A DNA stretch of 64,000 nucleotides from an uncultured Bacilli bacterium. Lineage in GTDB: Bacteria; Bacillota_I; Bacilli_A; RF39; UBA660. The position numbers were made by a program, and so were the translations under genes. Location: assembly GCA_934155185.1 (NCBI GenBank), contig CAKPGT010000002.1:1-64000 (forward strand), written 5' to 3'. Positions 1-7,581 of this stretch are shown one piece after another (within the stretch, counting starts at the first letter, position 1; each line of letters starts with the position of its first letter). The notes beneath the pieces were generated by a model, which ran no database searches, was not told the origin of the DNA, and saw nothing but the letters and a program-made list of their open reading frames with translations.

Positions 1-101
1 TTTGGTCCATTTACTCATTCAGTTCCCTTATTTTACAACATTTTTTTACTTTGGTCAATTTAATTTTTCATTTGAGCAAATTTTATTTAAGTTAAATTAA
101 G

Positions 102-130
102 AAAAAGTCATTGTAATAATGACTTTTTTG
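102..130 (+). terminator. Intrinsic terminator of the gene upstream of the window
   Basis: Inverted repeat AAAAAGTCATT / AATGACTTTTT with a short loop, followed by a T-run. It ends the transcript entering from the left edge. Bases 1-101 show no coding signal. Confidence 0.75.
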
Positions 131-165
131 TTGTATTATTTATTATATAAGATAGGGGTGCAGTT

Positions 166-1467
166 ATGTTTAATAGTGCAAATAATGATTTCAATAATAA
201 TTTTAATAATGATATGAATAACAGTTTTGATAGAAGTAATTTTAATAACAGTATGGATAACAGCTTTAATAGTAATAGCACAAACAATGCTATTAATAAT
301 AGTTTTGGAAATCCACCCCTTTTTGATAACTTTAATAGTCAAAGTTCGGTAAATTATAATCAAGAGTATTCAGGTGGATATAGTAATGAAGATATACCAC
401 CTGAATTAGATGATATAAAACCGCTTAATAATTCATCTCTTTATGAGGCTCCTACATTAGATGTTTTAGGGCCGGCTAATTTTATGCCAGAAAAAGGCGA
501 ACCTTTAAATTCAACAAATGATCCACTTTCTTTATATGAAAAGGGTAACATTGATTTAAATTCAAACAGCAATTTTAATAGTGGCGTAGACAGAAACTTT
601 GATAGTTCAAATTTTAGTTCGTTAAATAGCTTTAACAATATGAATAATAATGGTATAAATAATAATTTTGAAAATAGTTATACACCTAACAATCAAAGTA
701 GTTTAGATAATGGTTTCAATTCACTAAGTGACTTTTCAAGTAATGCTAATTCTTACAAAATGTTTGAAAATACCAAAAACTCATATCAACTAGATAATAG
801 CGCCAGCTTAAATATTGATTTAGGTAATGATTCTAGTGATACATATGATTATCAGAGTAAAACCGTAGATAACAATATTTTTAATAACAATCATGAAAAA
901 AGCTTATTTGAAAATAAATTAGAAACTGATAATTCGCATGCATCAACTGATTTTAGTAATTATTTAAGTAATAGTAAAAATAGAGAAGTAAGTAAGACAG
1001 ACGATATTAGTAATCAGCTAACAGGGGAACAAAGAGAAGATAATTTTTCTAACGACTTAGATACGGAAGAAAAAAGTTATGAAATTGATAATTCTTCTAT
1101 AGATAAACCTTTATCTGATAAAAAGGATGCTTCAGATAATAATTTTGACCATGGTTATGAGATAGAAAATGATATTTCATTAGAAGAAAAAAGTTCACCA
1201 GATAGTTTGGATGATTTAGGAATAGATGATTCTTACAATGAACCTGATACTTTGGAAATTATGGACTTAGATGAAAAAGATGATAAGGAACTAAAAGAAG
1301 ATGATGCAGATAATGTGGATGAGGATTTACTCTCTAGTAGTGTTGATAAAATAAAAAAGTTAATAAATGAAATAAAAACATTAGGAGTCAATATAGAATT
1401 TGAGGAATTTGATTTCGAACAGATGTATCAGTTAATCATAAAAATAAATAAAAATAAAGAAGACTAA
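166..1467 (+). CDS. Asn/Ser-rich low-complexity protein, function unknown
   Basis: A 433-residue protein of no recognised family. Roughly residues 1-220 are dominated by Asn, Ser, Phe and Asp in irregular short repeats of the type NNxFNN and NSFNS, resembling prion-like or linker sequence. Residues 260-390 are acidic and rich in Asp, Glu and Ser. Only the last 40 or so residues look foldable: a Lys/Ile amphipathic helix followed by an acidic EFEEFDFEQMYQL segment that could be a docking module. There is no signal peptide or membrane segment, so a cytoplasmic protein is inferred. The start has a plausible GGGGTG ribosome site. A terminator at the stop codon separates it from rpiB, so it appears to be a single-gene unit. 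Low complexity makes distant homology calls unreliable. Confidence 0.7.
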   Translation: MFNSANNDFNNNFNNDMNNSFDRSNFNNSMDNSFNSNSTNNAINNSFGNPPLFDNFNSQSSVNYNQEYSGGYSNEDIPPELDDIKPLNNSSLYEAPTLDVLGPANFMPEKGEPLNSTNDPLSLYEKGNIDLNSNSNFNSGVDRNFDSSNFSSLNSFNNMNNNGINNNFENSYTPNNQSSLDNGFNSLSDFSSNANSYKMFENTKNSYQLDNSASLNIDLGNDSSDTYDYQSKTVDNNIFNNNHEKSLFENKLETDNSHASTDFSNYLSNSKNREVSKTDDISNQLTGEQREDNFSNDLDTEEKSYEIDNSSIDKPLSDKKDASDNNFDHGYEIENDISLEEKSSPDSLDDLGIDDSYNEPDTLEIMDLDEKDDKELKEDDADNVDEDLLSSSVDKIKKLINEIKTLGVNIEFEEFDFEQMYQLIIKINKNKED

Positions 1468-1489
1468 GTATAGTCTTTTTTGATATAAT
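1460..1489 (+). promoter_or_regulatory. Terminator fused to extended -10 promoter before rpiB
   Basis: Hairpin AAGACTA / TAGTCTT spans the upstream stop codon, and its T-run leads directly into TGATATAAT (-10 at 1484-1489), about 30 bases before the rpiB start. No good -35 is visible; the extended TG motif probably compensates. Confidence 0.6.
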
Positions 1490-1518
1490 ATGTATATATA
1501 AGAGAGGATGATAATATT

Positions 1519-1965
1519 ATGACAATAGGAATAGCAAATGATCATAGAGCATATGAAACAAAGGAAAAACTAAAGGAATTATTAGACGATTATAATATAA
1601 TTGATTATGGTTGTTATTCAAACGAAAGAACTGATTATCCTAAGTATGCATTAAGATTAGGAAAAGCAGTAATTGATAATGAAGTAGATCTTGGAGTAGT
1701 AATGTGCGGTACAGGAATAGGAGTTTCAATAGCATGTAACAAAGTAAAAGGAATAAGATGTGCTAAGATTGATAATATTGATGAAGCAAAATCCGCAAAA
1801 GAACATAACAATGCAAATGTACTAGCTTTTAGTGCTCAGTCACATAACGCAGAAGAAATTAAAAAAATGATAGATATGTTTGTTAATTCGACATTTAATA
1901 CAGAACCATGTTATAAAATGAGAATAGAACAAGTTGAAAAGTATGAGGAAACAAATGAGTATTAA
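1519..1965 (+). CDS. rpiB: Ribose-5-phosphate isomerase B (RpiB/LacAB family)
   Basis: Cytosolic sugar-phosphate isomerase of the RpiB/LacA/LacB family, expected to interconvert ribulose-5-phosphate and ribose-5-phosphate in the non-oxidative pentose phosphate pathway. At 148 residues it has the usual length. Visible hallmarks are the N-terminal NDHRAYETKEKLKE segment (phosphate and ring-opening residues), the catalytic-Cys motif VMCGTGIGVSIA with Cys63 as the likely base, and the following NKVKGIRCA. LacA/LacB subunits look similar, but no lac or tagatose genes are nearby, so RpiB is preferred. The gene begins a transcript at the 1484 promoter, and its 3' end overlaps the next small gene by 11 bases, suggesting translational coupling. 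Confidence 0.9.
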   Translation: MTIGIANDHRAYETKEKLKELLDDYNIIDYGCYSNERTDYPKYALRLGKAVIDNEVDLGVVMCGTGIGVSIACNKVKGIRCAKIDNIDEAKSAKEHNNANVLAFSAQSHNAEEIKKMIDMFVNSTFNTEPCYKMRIEQVEKYEETNEY

Positions 1966-2152
1966 AATAATCTTGTATTGTTTATTTATTCCATTTAGTA
2001 TATGGATTATAACATCAACCAATCTTGATAAAATTTTTAAGAAAAATAGTGTGATGCAAATTCACTGCTTATATTTATCATTATCACTTGCTTTATCATA
2101 TTTACTTGTTAATTTTCTAGTTGATATATATAGTACAATGAGTCTTTTATAA
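1955..2152 (+). CDS. DUF1146 (YwzB-like) small membrane protein
   Basis: A 65-residue protein with two hydrophobic segments (about residues 4-22 and 38-58) and the pattern LSLSLALSYLLVNFLVDIY typical of the DUF1146/YwzB family. The function is unknown. The ATG at 1955 is chosen over an upstream in-frame TTG because GAGG lies about 7 bases before it and the family begins right at the first membrane segment. In Bacillus a ywzB-type gene lies near spoIID and mbl, so the position fits. It overlaps the end of rpiB and is closely followed by spoIID, so co-transcription is likely. Confidence 0.75.
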   Translation: MSIKIILYCLFIPFSIWIITSTNLDKIFKKNSVMQIHCLYLSLSLALSYLLVNFLVDIYSTMSLL

Positions 2153-2165
2153 GGAAGTGATTATT

Positions 2166-3089
2166 TTGAAAAAAATACTTTTATTTACCTTAATTATTAT
2201 AATTATACCTATTTTAATAGTTGGATTAGACGGTGTAACTGATATAATAAGTAAAATAAAATATGGAAGTTATAACAATAAAGTAATAAAAGTTAAGAGA
2301 AATTCTACTGGTAATATAGAAGAAGTTCCATTAGAAGATTATGTTGTTGGGGTAGTTGCAGGAGAAATGCCTGCCTCTTTTAATATAGAAGCATTAAAGT
2401 CACAAGCTGTTGCATCAAGGACTTATGTCTTAAAGAAAACAGAGAATAATAAAAAAGATTATGATGTAGAAGATAGCATATCAAATCAAGTATATATTGA
2501 TGATACCCAGATTAAGGAAAAATGGAAAAATAATTATGAAAAAAATTTACAAAAAGTAAAAGAAGCTGTATCAGATACCAAAGGTGAAGTTATTTTATAT
2601 AAGAATACTATTATTGATGCTATGTTTTTTTCAACTAGTAATGGATATACAGAAGATAGTGGGGATGTTTTTTCAAGTAACGAACCATATTTAGTTAGTG
2701 TATCTTCATCATGGGATGAAAAAGAGTCACCAGTTTTTAGTAGTACTAATGAATTTTCTAAAAAAAATTTTTTATTTAATTTAGGATTAGATACTAATTC
2801 TGAAATAAAAATTTCAAACATAAAAAAAACAAAGACAGGTAGAGTAAAAAGTATTATGATTAATCAAAAAGAATTTACTTCAAATGAAATAAGAAAAGCA
2901 TTTTCTTTAAGATCAACTAGTTTTAGTATAGAGCAAACTAATGAAAAAATAATTTTTCATGTTAACGGATTTGGACATGGTGTTGGTATGAGTCAGTATG
3001 GCGCAAATGGAATGGCAAAAGCAGGATATAAATATAAAGACATATTAAAACATTATTATAAAGATTGCGATATAAAAAAAATAAATTAA
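2166..3089 (+). CDS. spoIID: Stage II sporulation protein D (SpoIID), peptidoglycan lytic transglycosylase
   Basis: SpoIID cleaves septal peptidoglycan glycan strands during engulfment of the forespore, working with SpoIIM and SpoIIP at the mother-cell membrane. The protein has one N-terminal membrane segment (about residues 4-22) followed by the SpoIID domain: PLEDYVVGVVAGEMP, with the Glu of EMP matching the family's catalytic acid, then ALKSQAVASRTYVL, a central SNGYTEDSGDVF block, and the terminal NGFGHGVGMSQYGANGMA motif. Length (307 residues) is normal. TTG at 2166 is preferred over GTG at 2157 because AAGGAAG sits at 2151-2157 and would overlap the GTG. It is followed by spoIIQ and mbl, the Bacillus order. 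Confidence 0.92.
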   Translation: MKKILLFTLIIIIIPILIVGLDGVTDIISKIKYGSYNNKVIKVKRNSTGNIEEVPLEDYVVGVVAGEMPASFNIEALKSQAVASRTYVLKKTENNKKDYDVEDSISNQVYIDDTQIKEKWKNNYEKNLQKVKEAVSDTKGEVILYKNTIIDAMFFSTSNGYTEDSGDVFSSNEPYLVSVSSSWDEKESPVFSSTNEFSKKNFLFNLGLDTNSEIKISNIKKTKTGRVKSIMINQKEFTSNEIRKAFSLRSTSFSIEQTNEKIIFHVNGFGHGVGMSQYGANGMAKAGYKYKDILKHYYKDCDIKKIN

Positions 3090-3100
3090 TGTATAATTTT

Positions 3101-3128
3101 TCTCATTTTGTAAAAACTTAAAATGAGA
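3101..3128 (+). promoter_or_regulatory. Perfect 9-bp inverted repeat abutting the spoIIQ ribosome site
   Basis: TCTCATTTT (3101-3109) and AAAATGAGA (3120-3128) form a perfect stem with a 10-base loop. The 3' arm runs into the Shine-Dalgarno bases GAGAGG at 3125-3130. It could be a protein operator or an RNA stem that partly hides the ribosome site. There is no T-run after it, so it is not a typical terminator. Confidence 0.45.
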
Positions 3129-3138
3129 GGTGAAAAAA

Positions 3139-3777
3139 ATGAGAAAAAGAAAATTAAAACCAATAGTAAAAGTAACAATTTTAGGAATATTTCTAACAAT
3201 ATGCATGATTACGGTTGGCGTTTTAACAGGAAAAACGTCTGATGTATCTAAAATGGATGATGATTTTACATATGTAAACGATTATATATTTGATAGTTAT
3301 TATCCAGTTATAAATGACAGTGAAAAGATTTCTAAGCCATTTACAAAGGAAGACGTAAGCATATATAAAAATTTTTATGATAAGGATGCAAGTGAAGAGG
3401 AGCAAAAAAACTCAATAATATATCATGAAGGAATATATATGCAAAATTCAGGGGTTGATTATAAATTTGAGGAACAATTCGATATAACTTCTTCTTTGTC
3501 AGGAACTGTTACTAATGTTACTGATGATACTTTACTTGGTAAAACAATAGAAATTAGAAATTCAACAGGATTGATAATGGTATATCAGTCACTAGGTGAA
3601 GTTCTAGTAAAAAAAGGCGATACAATATCTCAAGGCCAAATTATTGGTAAAAGTGGTACATGCAAATTAAATAGTGAAATAAAACAAGGTTTGCATTTTG
3701 AAATATATAAAAATGGCCAGGTAATCAATCCAGAAAAAATTTATGGTAAGCAGTTAAAAGAATTATCAGAAAATTAG
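3139..3777 (+). CDS. spoIIQ: SpoIIQ-like protein with degenerate M23/LytM domain
   Basis: A forespore-side engulfment protein: a single N-terminal membrane segment (about residues 10-30), a variable extracellular linker, and a C-terminal LytM/M23 fold (about 110-205). The peptidase site is incomplete: where active M23 enzymes have YAHL this protein has YQSLGE, and no Hx3D motif is visible, while LHFEI is kept. Bacillus SpoIIQ is likewise peptidase-dead and acts as the zipper partner of SpoIIIAH. Start ATG 3139 follows GAGAGG; an in-frame GTG at 3130 would overlap that site. Position between spoIID and mbl matches Bacillus spoIIQ. spoIIID, which lies between them there, is absent. Confidence 0.85.
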   Translation: MRKRKLKPIVKVTILGIFLTICMITVGVLTGKTSDVSKMDDDFTYVNDYIFDSYYPVINDSEKISKPFTKEDVSIYKNFYDKDASEEEQKNSIIYHEGIYMQNSGVDYKFEEQFDITSSLSGTVTNVTDDTLLGKTIEIRNSTGLIMVYQSLGEVLVKKGDTISQGQIIGKSGTCKLNSEIKQGLHFEIYKNGQVINPEKIYGKQLKELSEN

Positions 3778-3789
3778 GTAGTCTTTAGA

Positions 3790-4767
3790 ATGAGAAATAA
3801 AGATATTGGGATTGATTTAGGTACAGCAAATATTCTTATATATGTTAAGGGCGAGGGTGTTGTTTTAAGCGAGCCAAGTGTTGTTGCAATTGATAAAGAA
3901 ACAGATAAAGTTCTTGCTGTGGGCCAAAAGGCTCATGAAATGCTTGGAAGAACGCCAGGAAGTGTTATGGCAATAAAACCATTAAAAGATGGTGTTATTG
4001 CTGATTTTGATAAAACAGAGATTATGCTTGATTATTTTATAAAGAAAATAAAGGGTAAAACTATATTTTCAAGACCAAGAATATTAATCTGTTGTCCGTC
4101 AAATATTACACAGGTCGAAAAGAATGCTATAAGAGAAGTTGCTGAGAGAACTGGTGCTAAAAAAGTATATGTTGAAGAAGAACCAAAGGTAGCAGCGGTA
4201 GGAGCAGGACTTGATATAGGTATGCCAGGCGGAAATATGGTAATTGATATAGGCGGTGGCACAACGGATATTGCTGTACTATCTTTAAATGGTATAGTTT
4301 ATAGTGAATCCATTAAAGTTGCCGGAAATACGTTTGATTTTGATATTGTAAAGTATGTTAAAAATAAATATAAATTATTAATAGGCGAAGTAACCGCAGA
4401 ACAAGCAAAAATAAAAATTGGTACAGTTTTAGATAGTAATAAACAAAAAACTATGAAGGTAAGAGGAAGAGATCTTTTAACAGGACTTCCAAAAACTATT
4501 ACTTTAAGTTCTGATGAGATTAAGGAAGCTATAAATGAAAGTGTATCAATGATAATACACACTGTTAAATTAGTATTAGAAAAAATAGAACCTGAAATTT
4601 CTGCTGATATAATAGATAAAGGTATTATTTTAACTGGTGGAGGAGCATTAATAGATGGACTTGATAAACTAATTGAAAAAGAAATAAAAGTACCAGTTAA
4701 AATAGCAGATAGCCCGCTTACATGTGTTGTAGAGGGTACAGGAATAATTTTAGATAATTTACGATAA
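3790..4767 (+). CDS. mbl: MreB-family actin homologue (Mbl type)
   Basis: An ATP-binding actin-like protein that organises lateral cell-wall synthesis at the inner membrane face. Family motifs are all present: phosphate-1 DIGIDLGTANILIYV at the N-terminus, EPSVVAID, the phosphate-2 block DIGGGTTDIAVLSL (about residues 156-169) and the adenosine motif GIILTGGGALIDGL (about 278-291). Length 325 is normal. The call to Mbl rather than MreB or MreBH rests on synteny with spoIID/spoIIQ and on the absence of mreC/mreD. The ribosome site is weak (TAGGTAG). It implies a rod-like cell or at least retained elongasome function. A terminator follows at once. Confidence 0.88.
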   Translation: MRNKDIGIDLGTANILIYVKGEGVVLSEPSVVAIDKETDKVLAVGQKAHEMLGRTPGSVMAIKPLKDGVIADFDKTEIMLDYFIKKIKGKTIFSRPRILICCPSNITQVEKNAIREVAERTGAKKVYVEEEPKVAAVGAGLDIGMPGGNMVIDIGGGTTDIAVLSLNGIVYSESIKVAGNTFDFDIVKYVKNKYKLLIGEVTAEQAKIKIGTVLDSNKQKTMKVRGRDLLTGLPKTITLSSDEIKEAINESVSMIIHTVKLVLEKIEPEISADIIDKGIILTGGGALIDGLDKLIEKEIKVPVKIADSPLTCVVEGTGIILDNLR

Positions 4768-4797
4768 AAGGAAATCTGATTGGTTTCCTTTTATATT
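4764..4797 (+). terminator. Intrinsic terminator after mbl
   Basis: ATAAAAGGAAA (4764-4774) pairs with TTTCCTTTTAT (4784-4794), with a loop of about 9 bases. The T-run is inside the 3' arm. It closes the spoIID-spoIIQ-mbl transcript. Confidence 0.65.
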
Positions 4798-4836
4798 GGT
4801 AAATTCTTCCTTTTTCTGTTCTAACACTATTTTTTG

Positions 4837-4845
4837 TGTTATAAT
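4837..4845 (+). promoter_or_regulatory. Extended -10 promoter of agrAC
   Basis: TGTTATAAT (-10 TATAAT at 4840-4845), 18 bases before the agrA start. The -35 region is poor (TTCTGT region). A small inverted repeat AACAC / GTGTT flanks the T-run just before it. Confidence 0.55.
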
Positions 4846-4862
4846 TAACTAAGGTGAGTAAA

Positions 4863-5573
4863 GTGATTAATTTTATAATATGTGAAGATAATGAATATGT
4901 AAGAAAGCTGCATGAAGGTATAATTTCTAAGGTTACTATGCCATATGATTTTAATTATGCAGTTCATTCTTTTGAAAGATACAACGTTAAATTAAAGAAT
5001 TTAATAAATTCGGTAGGTGAAAGAAAGGTTTATATATTAGATTTAGAGCTTCCAAATAAATCTGGAATCGATATAACAAGAGAGATTAGAAAATCAGATT
5101 GGGAGAGTATAATTATTATTTTAACTTCACATGATGAAAAAGAAATGATTTTATTAAAGCAAAAACTATTAATATTTGATTTTATATCAAAATTTGATGA
5201 TTATGAAAAAAGATTGACGGACACATTGAATATGATAATTAAAAAGTCTGCTTCATATAATTCATTAAGCTTCAAAAGTAATAAGGAATTATATAATGTG
5301 AAAACAAGTGACATACTTTATATTTGTAAGGATTATGAGTCAAACAAAGTAAAGATTGTAACAACTAATAAAGAGTACTTAGTAAGAGACAGTTTAGCTA
5401 ATATTTCTAAAAAACTTAATTCGAGGTTTTATCAGAGCCATAGATGCTGCTATATAAATTTAGATAGTGTCAAGAAAGTTGATTTCAAGAACAGCACAAT
5501 TTACTTTACTAATGATAAGACTACAGATTATTTATCGAGAAATTATAAGAAAGATTTGAGGAAGATATTATGA
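4863..5573 (+). CDS. agrA: AgrA-like LytTR response regulator
   Basis: A two-component response regulator of 236 residues: receiver domain (about 1-125) with acidic pocket CEDNEY and phosphoacceptor Asp60 in YILDLELPNKSG, then a LytTR DNA-binding domain (about 135-236) with SFKSNKELYNV, DILYICKD, RSHRCCYINLDSV-type core and a C-terminal beta strand. LytTR regulators of the AgrA/ComE class bind paired direct repeats about two helical turns apart and control agr-type operons. GTG 4863 is chosen because AAGGTGAG lies just upstream and the family starts with a short hydrophobic strand; GTG 4854 overlaps that site. The stop overlaps agrC by 4 bases, so the pair is translationally coupled. Order is A then C, reverse of the staphylococcal locus. 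Confidence 0.88.
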   Translation: MINFIICEDNEYVRKLHEGIISKVTMPYDFNYAVHSFERYNVKLKNLINSVGERKVYILDLELPNKSGIDITREIRKSDWESIIIILTSHDEKEMILLKQKLLIFDFISKFDDYEKRLTDTLNMIIKKSASYNSLSFKSNKELYNVKTSDILYICKDYESNKVKIVTTNKEYLVRDSLANISKKLNSRFYQSHRCCYINLDSVKKVDFKNSTIYFTNDKTTDYLSRNYKKDLRKIL

Positions 5574-6862
5574 GTTTAGAGAAAATTTTAGTATGTTTGT
5601 TAGATGCCTTATTTCAAGCTTCTGCCTCAGCTATAATTATATTTAAATTAATAGGAGAGCAGAAAAATAGTAATAAATTAAAATTTTTTATTTTGATGTA
5701 TTTGTATTTAATAATTTGTTTTCTGTTTATCCCAAATCATCTTAGAATAGTAATATATACATTTTTTACATCTATAGCAATTTATTTTGTATTAAAGATT
5801 AGTGACAAAAAAATATTACTGTATTCTTTCAGTTCCGGTATTATCGTGTCTATATCAGAAATAGTAATATCTATTATTTTAGTTTTAGTTGGAATTAGTT
5901 CTGAGAAGTTAGTTAATGATGATTTATATAATTTAATAGCAAATTTATTTATCTCACTAACAGCTATAGTTATTATTAATATAAAATTTGTATATTTAGC
6001 GATTGTTAAGATTTTAAATTTATTTGACACAAAGAAGCAATTAGTTAAATATTTTTATGTTTTTATATTATTAATTTACTTAGTTTCATTAAAAAATGGT
6101 TTTGAATTTTTGAAAGAATCTAATTATTATGTAAATACTTTATTTGTAATTAGTTCTGTTATAGTATTAATTATAATTTTAAAAAGCGAAATAAAATATG
6201 ACCAAATAACTAACGAGAATAAGCAGATGCTTAATTATGTAACAAAATATGAAAAAATTATAACTGAGCAAGGCAAAGCTAATCATGAATTTAAAAATCA
6301 ATTGATGGTAATAAGATGCTATGCTCAGACTAATTCATCAAAGTTGATCGGGTATATTGATTCTATAGTGGATGATATAAAAAAAACTCATAGTAGTTAT
6401 TTAGTGAGTAATTTGAATAAGTTTCCAGATGGTGGTATAAAAGGGTTATTATATTATAAGTTATCTGTAATGGAGGATGAAAACATAAAGTATGATATAA
6501 ATGTTGAAGTAGGCATCAAGTCTAAATTAAAAAACTTAGATATATTAATGTATAAAAATATAACTAAAATATTGGGTGTCTTATTAGACAATGCAATAGA
6601 TGCCAGTAAAAAGTCAGAAAATAGAAAAATTATTATAGAAGTTGTTAAGGAAAATGAATATATTAAATTTAAATTATCAAACACTTACAAAGGTAGAATT
6701 GATGTTTCAAAGGTAGGAACTGGATATACAACTAAAGGTAATGGGCATGGGTTTGGATTAAAATTAGTTCAGGATATTATTAACGAAAATAATCAACTTA
6801 ACATAGAAAGATACTTAGAAGATAACTATTTTGTATCTGTTTTAAATATAAGAATTTTATAA
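5570..6862 (+). CDS. agrC: AgrC-like peptide-sensing histidine kinase
   Basis: Membrane receptor kinase for a secreted cyclic peptide. The N-terminal half has about six hydrophobic helices (roughly residues 5-28, 36-75, 82-108, 120-150, 160-175 and 188-205). The cytoplasmic part has the AgrC-type H-box ANHEFKNQLMVIRCY with phosphoacceptor His239, and a GHKL ATPase with N-box LGVLLDNAIDAS and G-box GYTTKGNGHGFGLKLV. The single-HATPase layout without a separate HAMP is typical of the HPK10 class. It overlaps agrA by ATGA. Its cognate prepeptide and processing protease genes lie about 0.6-1.3 kb downstream on the opposite strand. Confidence 0.88.
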   Translation: MSLEKILVCLLDALFQASASAIIIFKLIGEQKNSNKLKFFILMYLYLIICFLFIPNHLRIVIYTFFTSIAIYFVLKISDKKILLYSFSSGIIVSISEIVISIILVLVGISSEKLVNDDLYNLIANLFISLTAIVIINIKFVYLAIVKILNLFDTKKQLVKYFYVFILLIYLVSLKNGFEFLKESNYYVNTLFVISSVIVLIIILKSEIKYDQITNENKQMLNYVTKYEKIITEQGKANHEFKNQLMVIRCYAQTNSSKLIGYIDSIVDDIKKTHSSYLVSNLNKFPDGGIKGLLYYKLSVMEDENIKYDINVEVGIKSKLKNLDILMYKNITKILGVLLDNAIDASKKSENRKIIIEVVKENEYIKFKLSNTYKGRIDVSKVGTGYTTKGNGHGFGLKLVQDIINENNQLNIERYLEDNYFVSVLNIRIL

Positions 6863-7350
6863 TAAATAAGTTAATCATATTATATAAAATTTTTTAAAGT
6901 ATTATTAAAATAAAAAAATTATAATGGTAATTACTACCGTATGCTGAAAATATATTTTAATAATTTTCATGTATAACCATTAATTTTTTATGTGAAACTT
7001 GTTTTATTATAAAGGTGTTTAATATCAGATTATAAGAAGGTATATTATTTTAAAATTCAGTTAATATTTGATAAAATACATTTGAAAAGTCATAATGCAC
7101 ATAAAATTAAAAAGCAGTTATTGTGTCACAAATATTGTGTAGATGCTACAAAAAGAATTTGTGACTAGATAATTATGTTAGAAAAATTGAAACTGCTTAT
7201 GTGAAGTAATACTAGTGAAGTTGATAAACAAAGAAGTGCTGAAAAAGCATAGTCAACGAAACCTTTTGGATTTGATACAAAATTCATTATTTAAACTGAG
7301 CATTTTATGTTTGCTTTTATTAAAAATACTGTAGAATCTAAAAAGGCTCA
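6863..7350. other. Long AT-rich gap between agrC and the agrBD terminator
   Basis: About 490 bases without a convincing gene. There are only very short ORFs, for example a 9-codon ATG reading frame at about 7175-7204, and a stretch near 7215-7290 that reads in one frame like decayed coding sequence (fragments SEVDKQRSAEKA, stop, STKPFGFDTKF). No intrinsic terminator directly after agrC was found, so the agrAC transcript may run into this region. A regulatory RNA comparable to RNAIII is conceivable but not supported by any motif I can see. Confidence 0.35.
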
Positions 7351-7398
7351 AAAAAAGAACTGCGAAAAATTACTTATTAAATTTTTCACAGTTCTTTT
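7345..7398 (-). terminator. Strong intrinsic terminator of agrBD
   Basis: AAAAGAACTG (7353-7362) pairs with CAGTTCTTTT (7389-7398), with an inner stem GAAAAAT / ATTTTTC. Read on the minus strand it is followed by a run of T residues. It lies 16 bases past the agrD stop and may also stop plus-strand transcription from agrC. Confidence 0.8.
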
Positions 7399-7413
7399 AT
7401 AATCTAAAATTTA

Positions 7414-7539
7414 TTATCTTTCTATCATTGATTTTGGCATAGTAGGTTCATCTATGAATACTATTAAGCAACCACTTGTAGCACTAGCAGCAACTAGAGC
7501 TCCTAATGCAGAAACAATTGAAACAAATAAAGCTTTCAT
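7414..7539 (-). CDS. agrD: AgrD-like autoinducing-peptide precursor
   Basis: A 41-codon gene with a strong GGAGG ribosome site 11 bases before its ATG (complement of 7537-7539). The product has the three-part AgrD layout: an amphipathic, hydrophobic leader (residues 1-20, MKALFVSIVSALGALVAASA), a central segment ATSGCLIVF with Cys24, and a charged tail IDEPTMPKSMIER that matches the (D/E)EPxxPKxL recruitment signal for AgrB. By analogy the mature peptide would be a thiolactone between Cys24 and the carboxyl of Phe28, giving a five-residue ring CLIVF with an N-terminal exocyclic tail of uncertain length. It is 42 bases downstream of agrB and immediately before a terminator, so agrB-agrD form one operon. 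Confidence 0.87.
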   Translation of the reverse strand: MKALFVSIVSALGALVAASATSGCLIVFIDEPTMPKSMIER

Positions 7540-7581
7540 GTTTTTTAATCCTCCTTTACTATATTATTTAGACACCTATTT

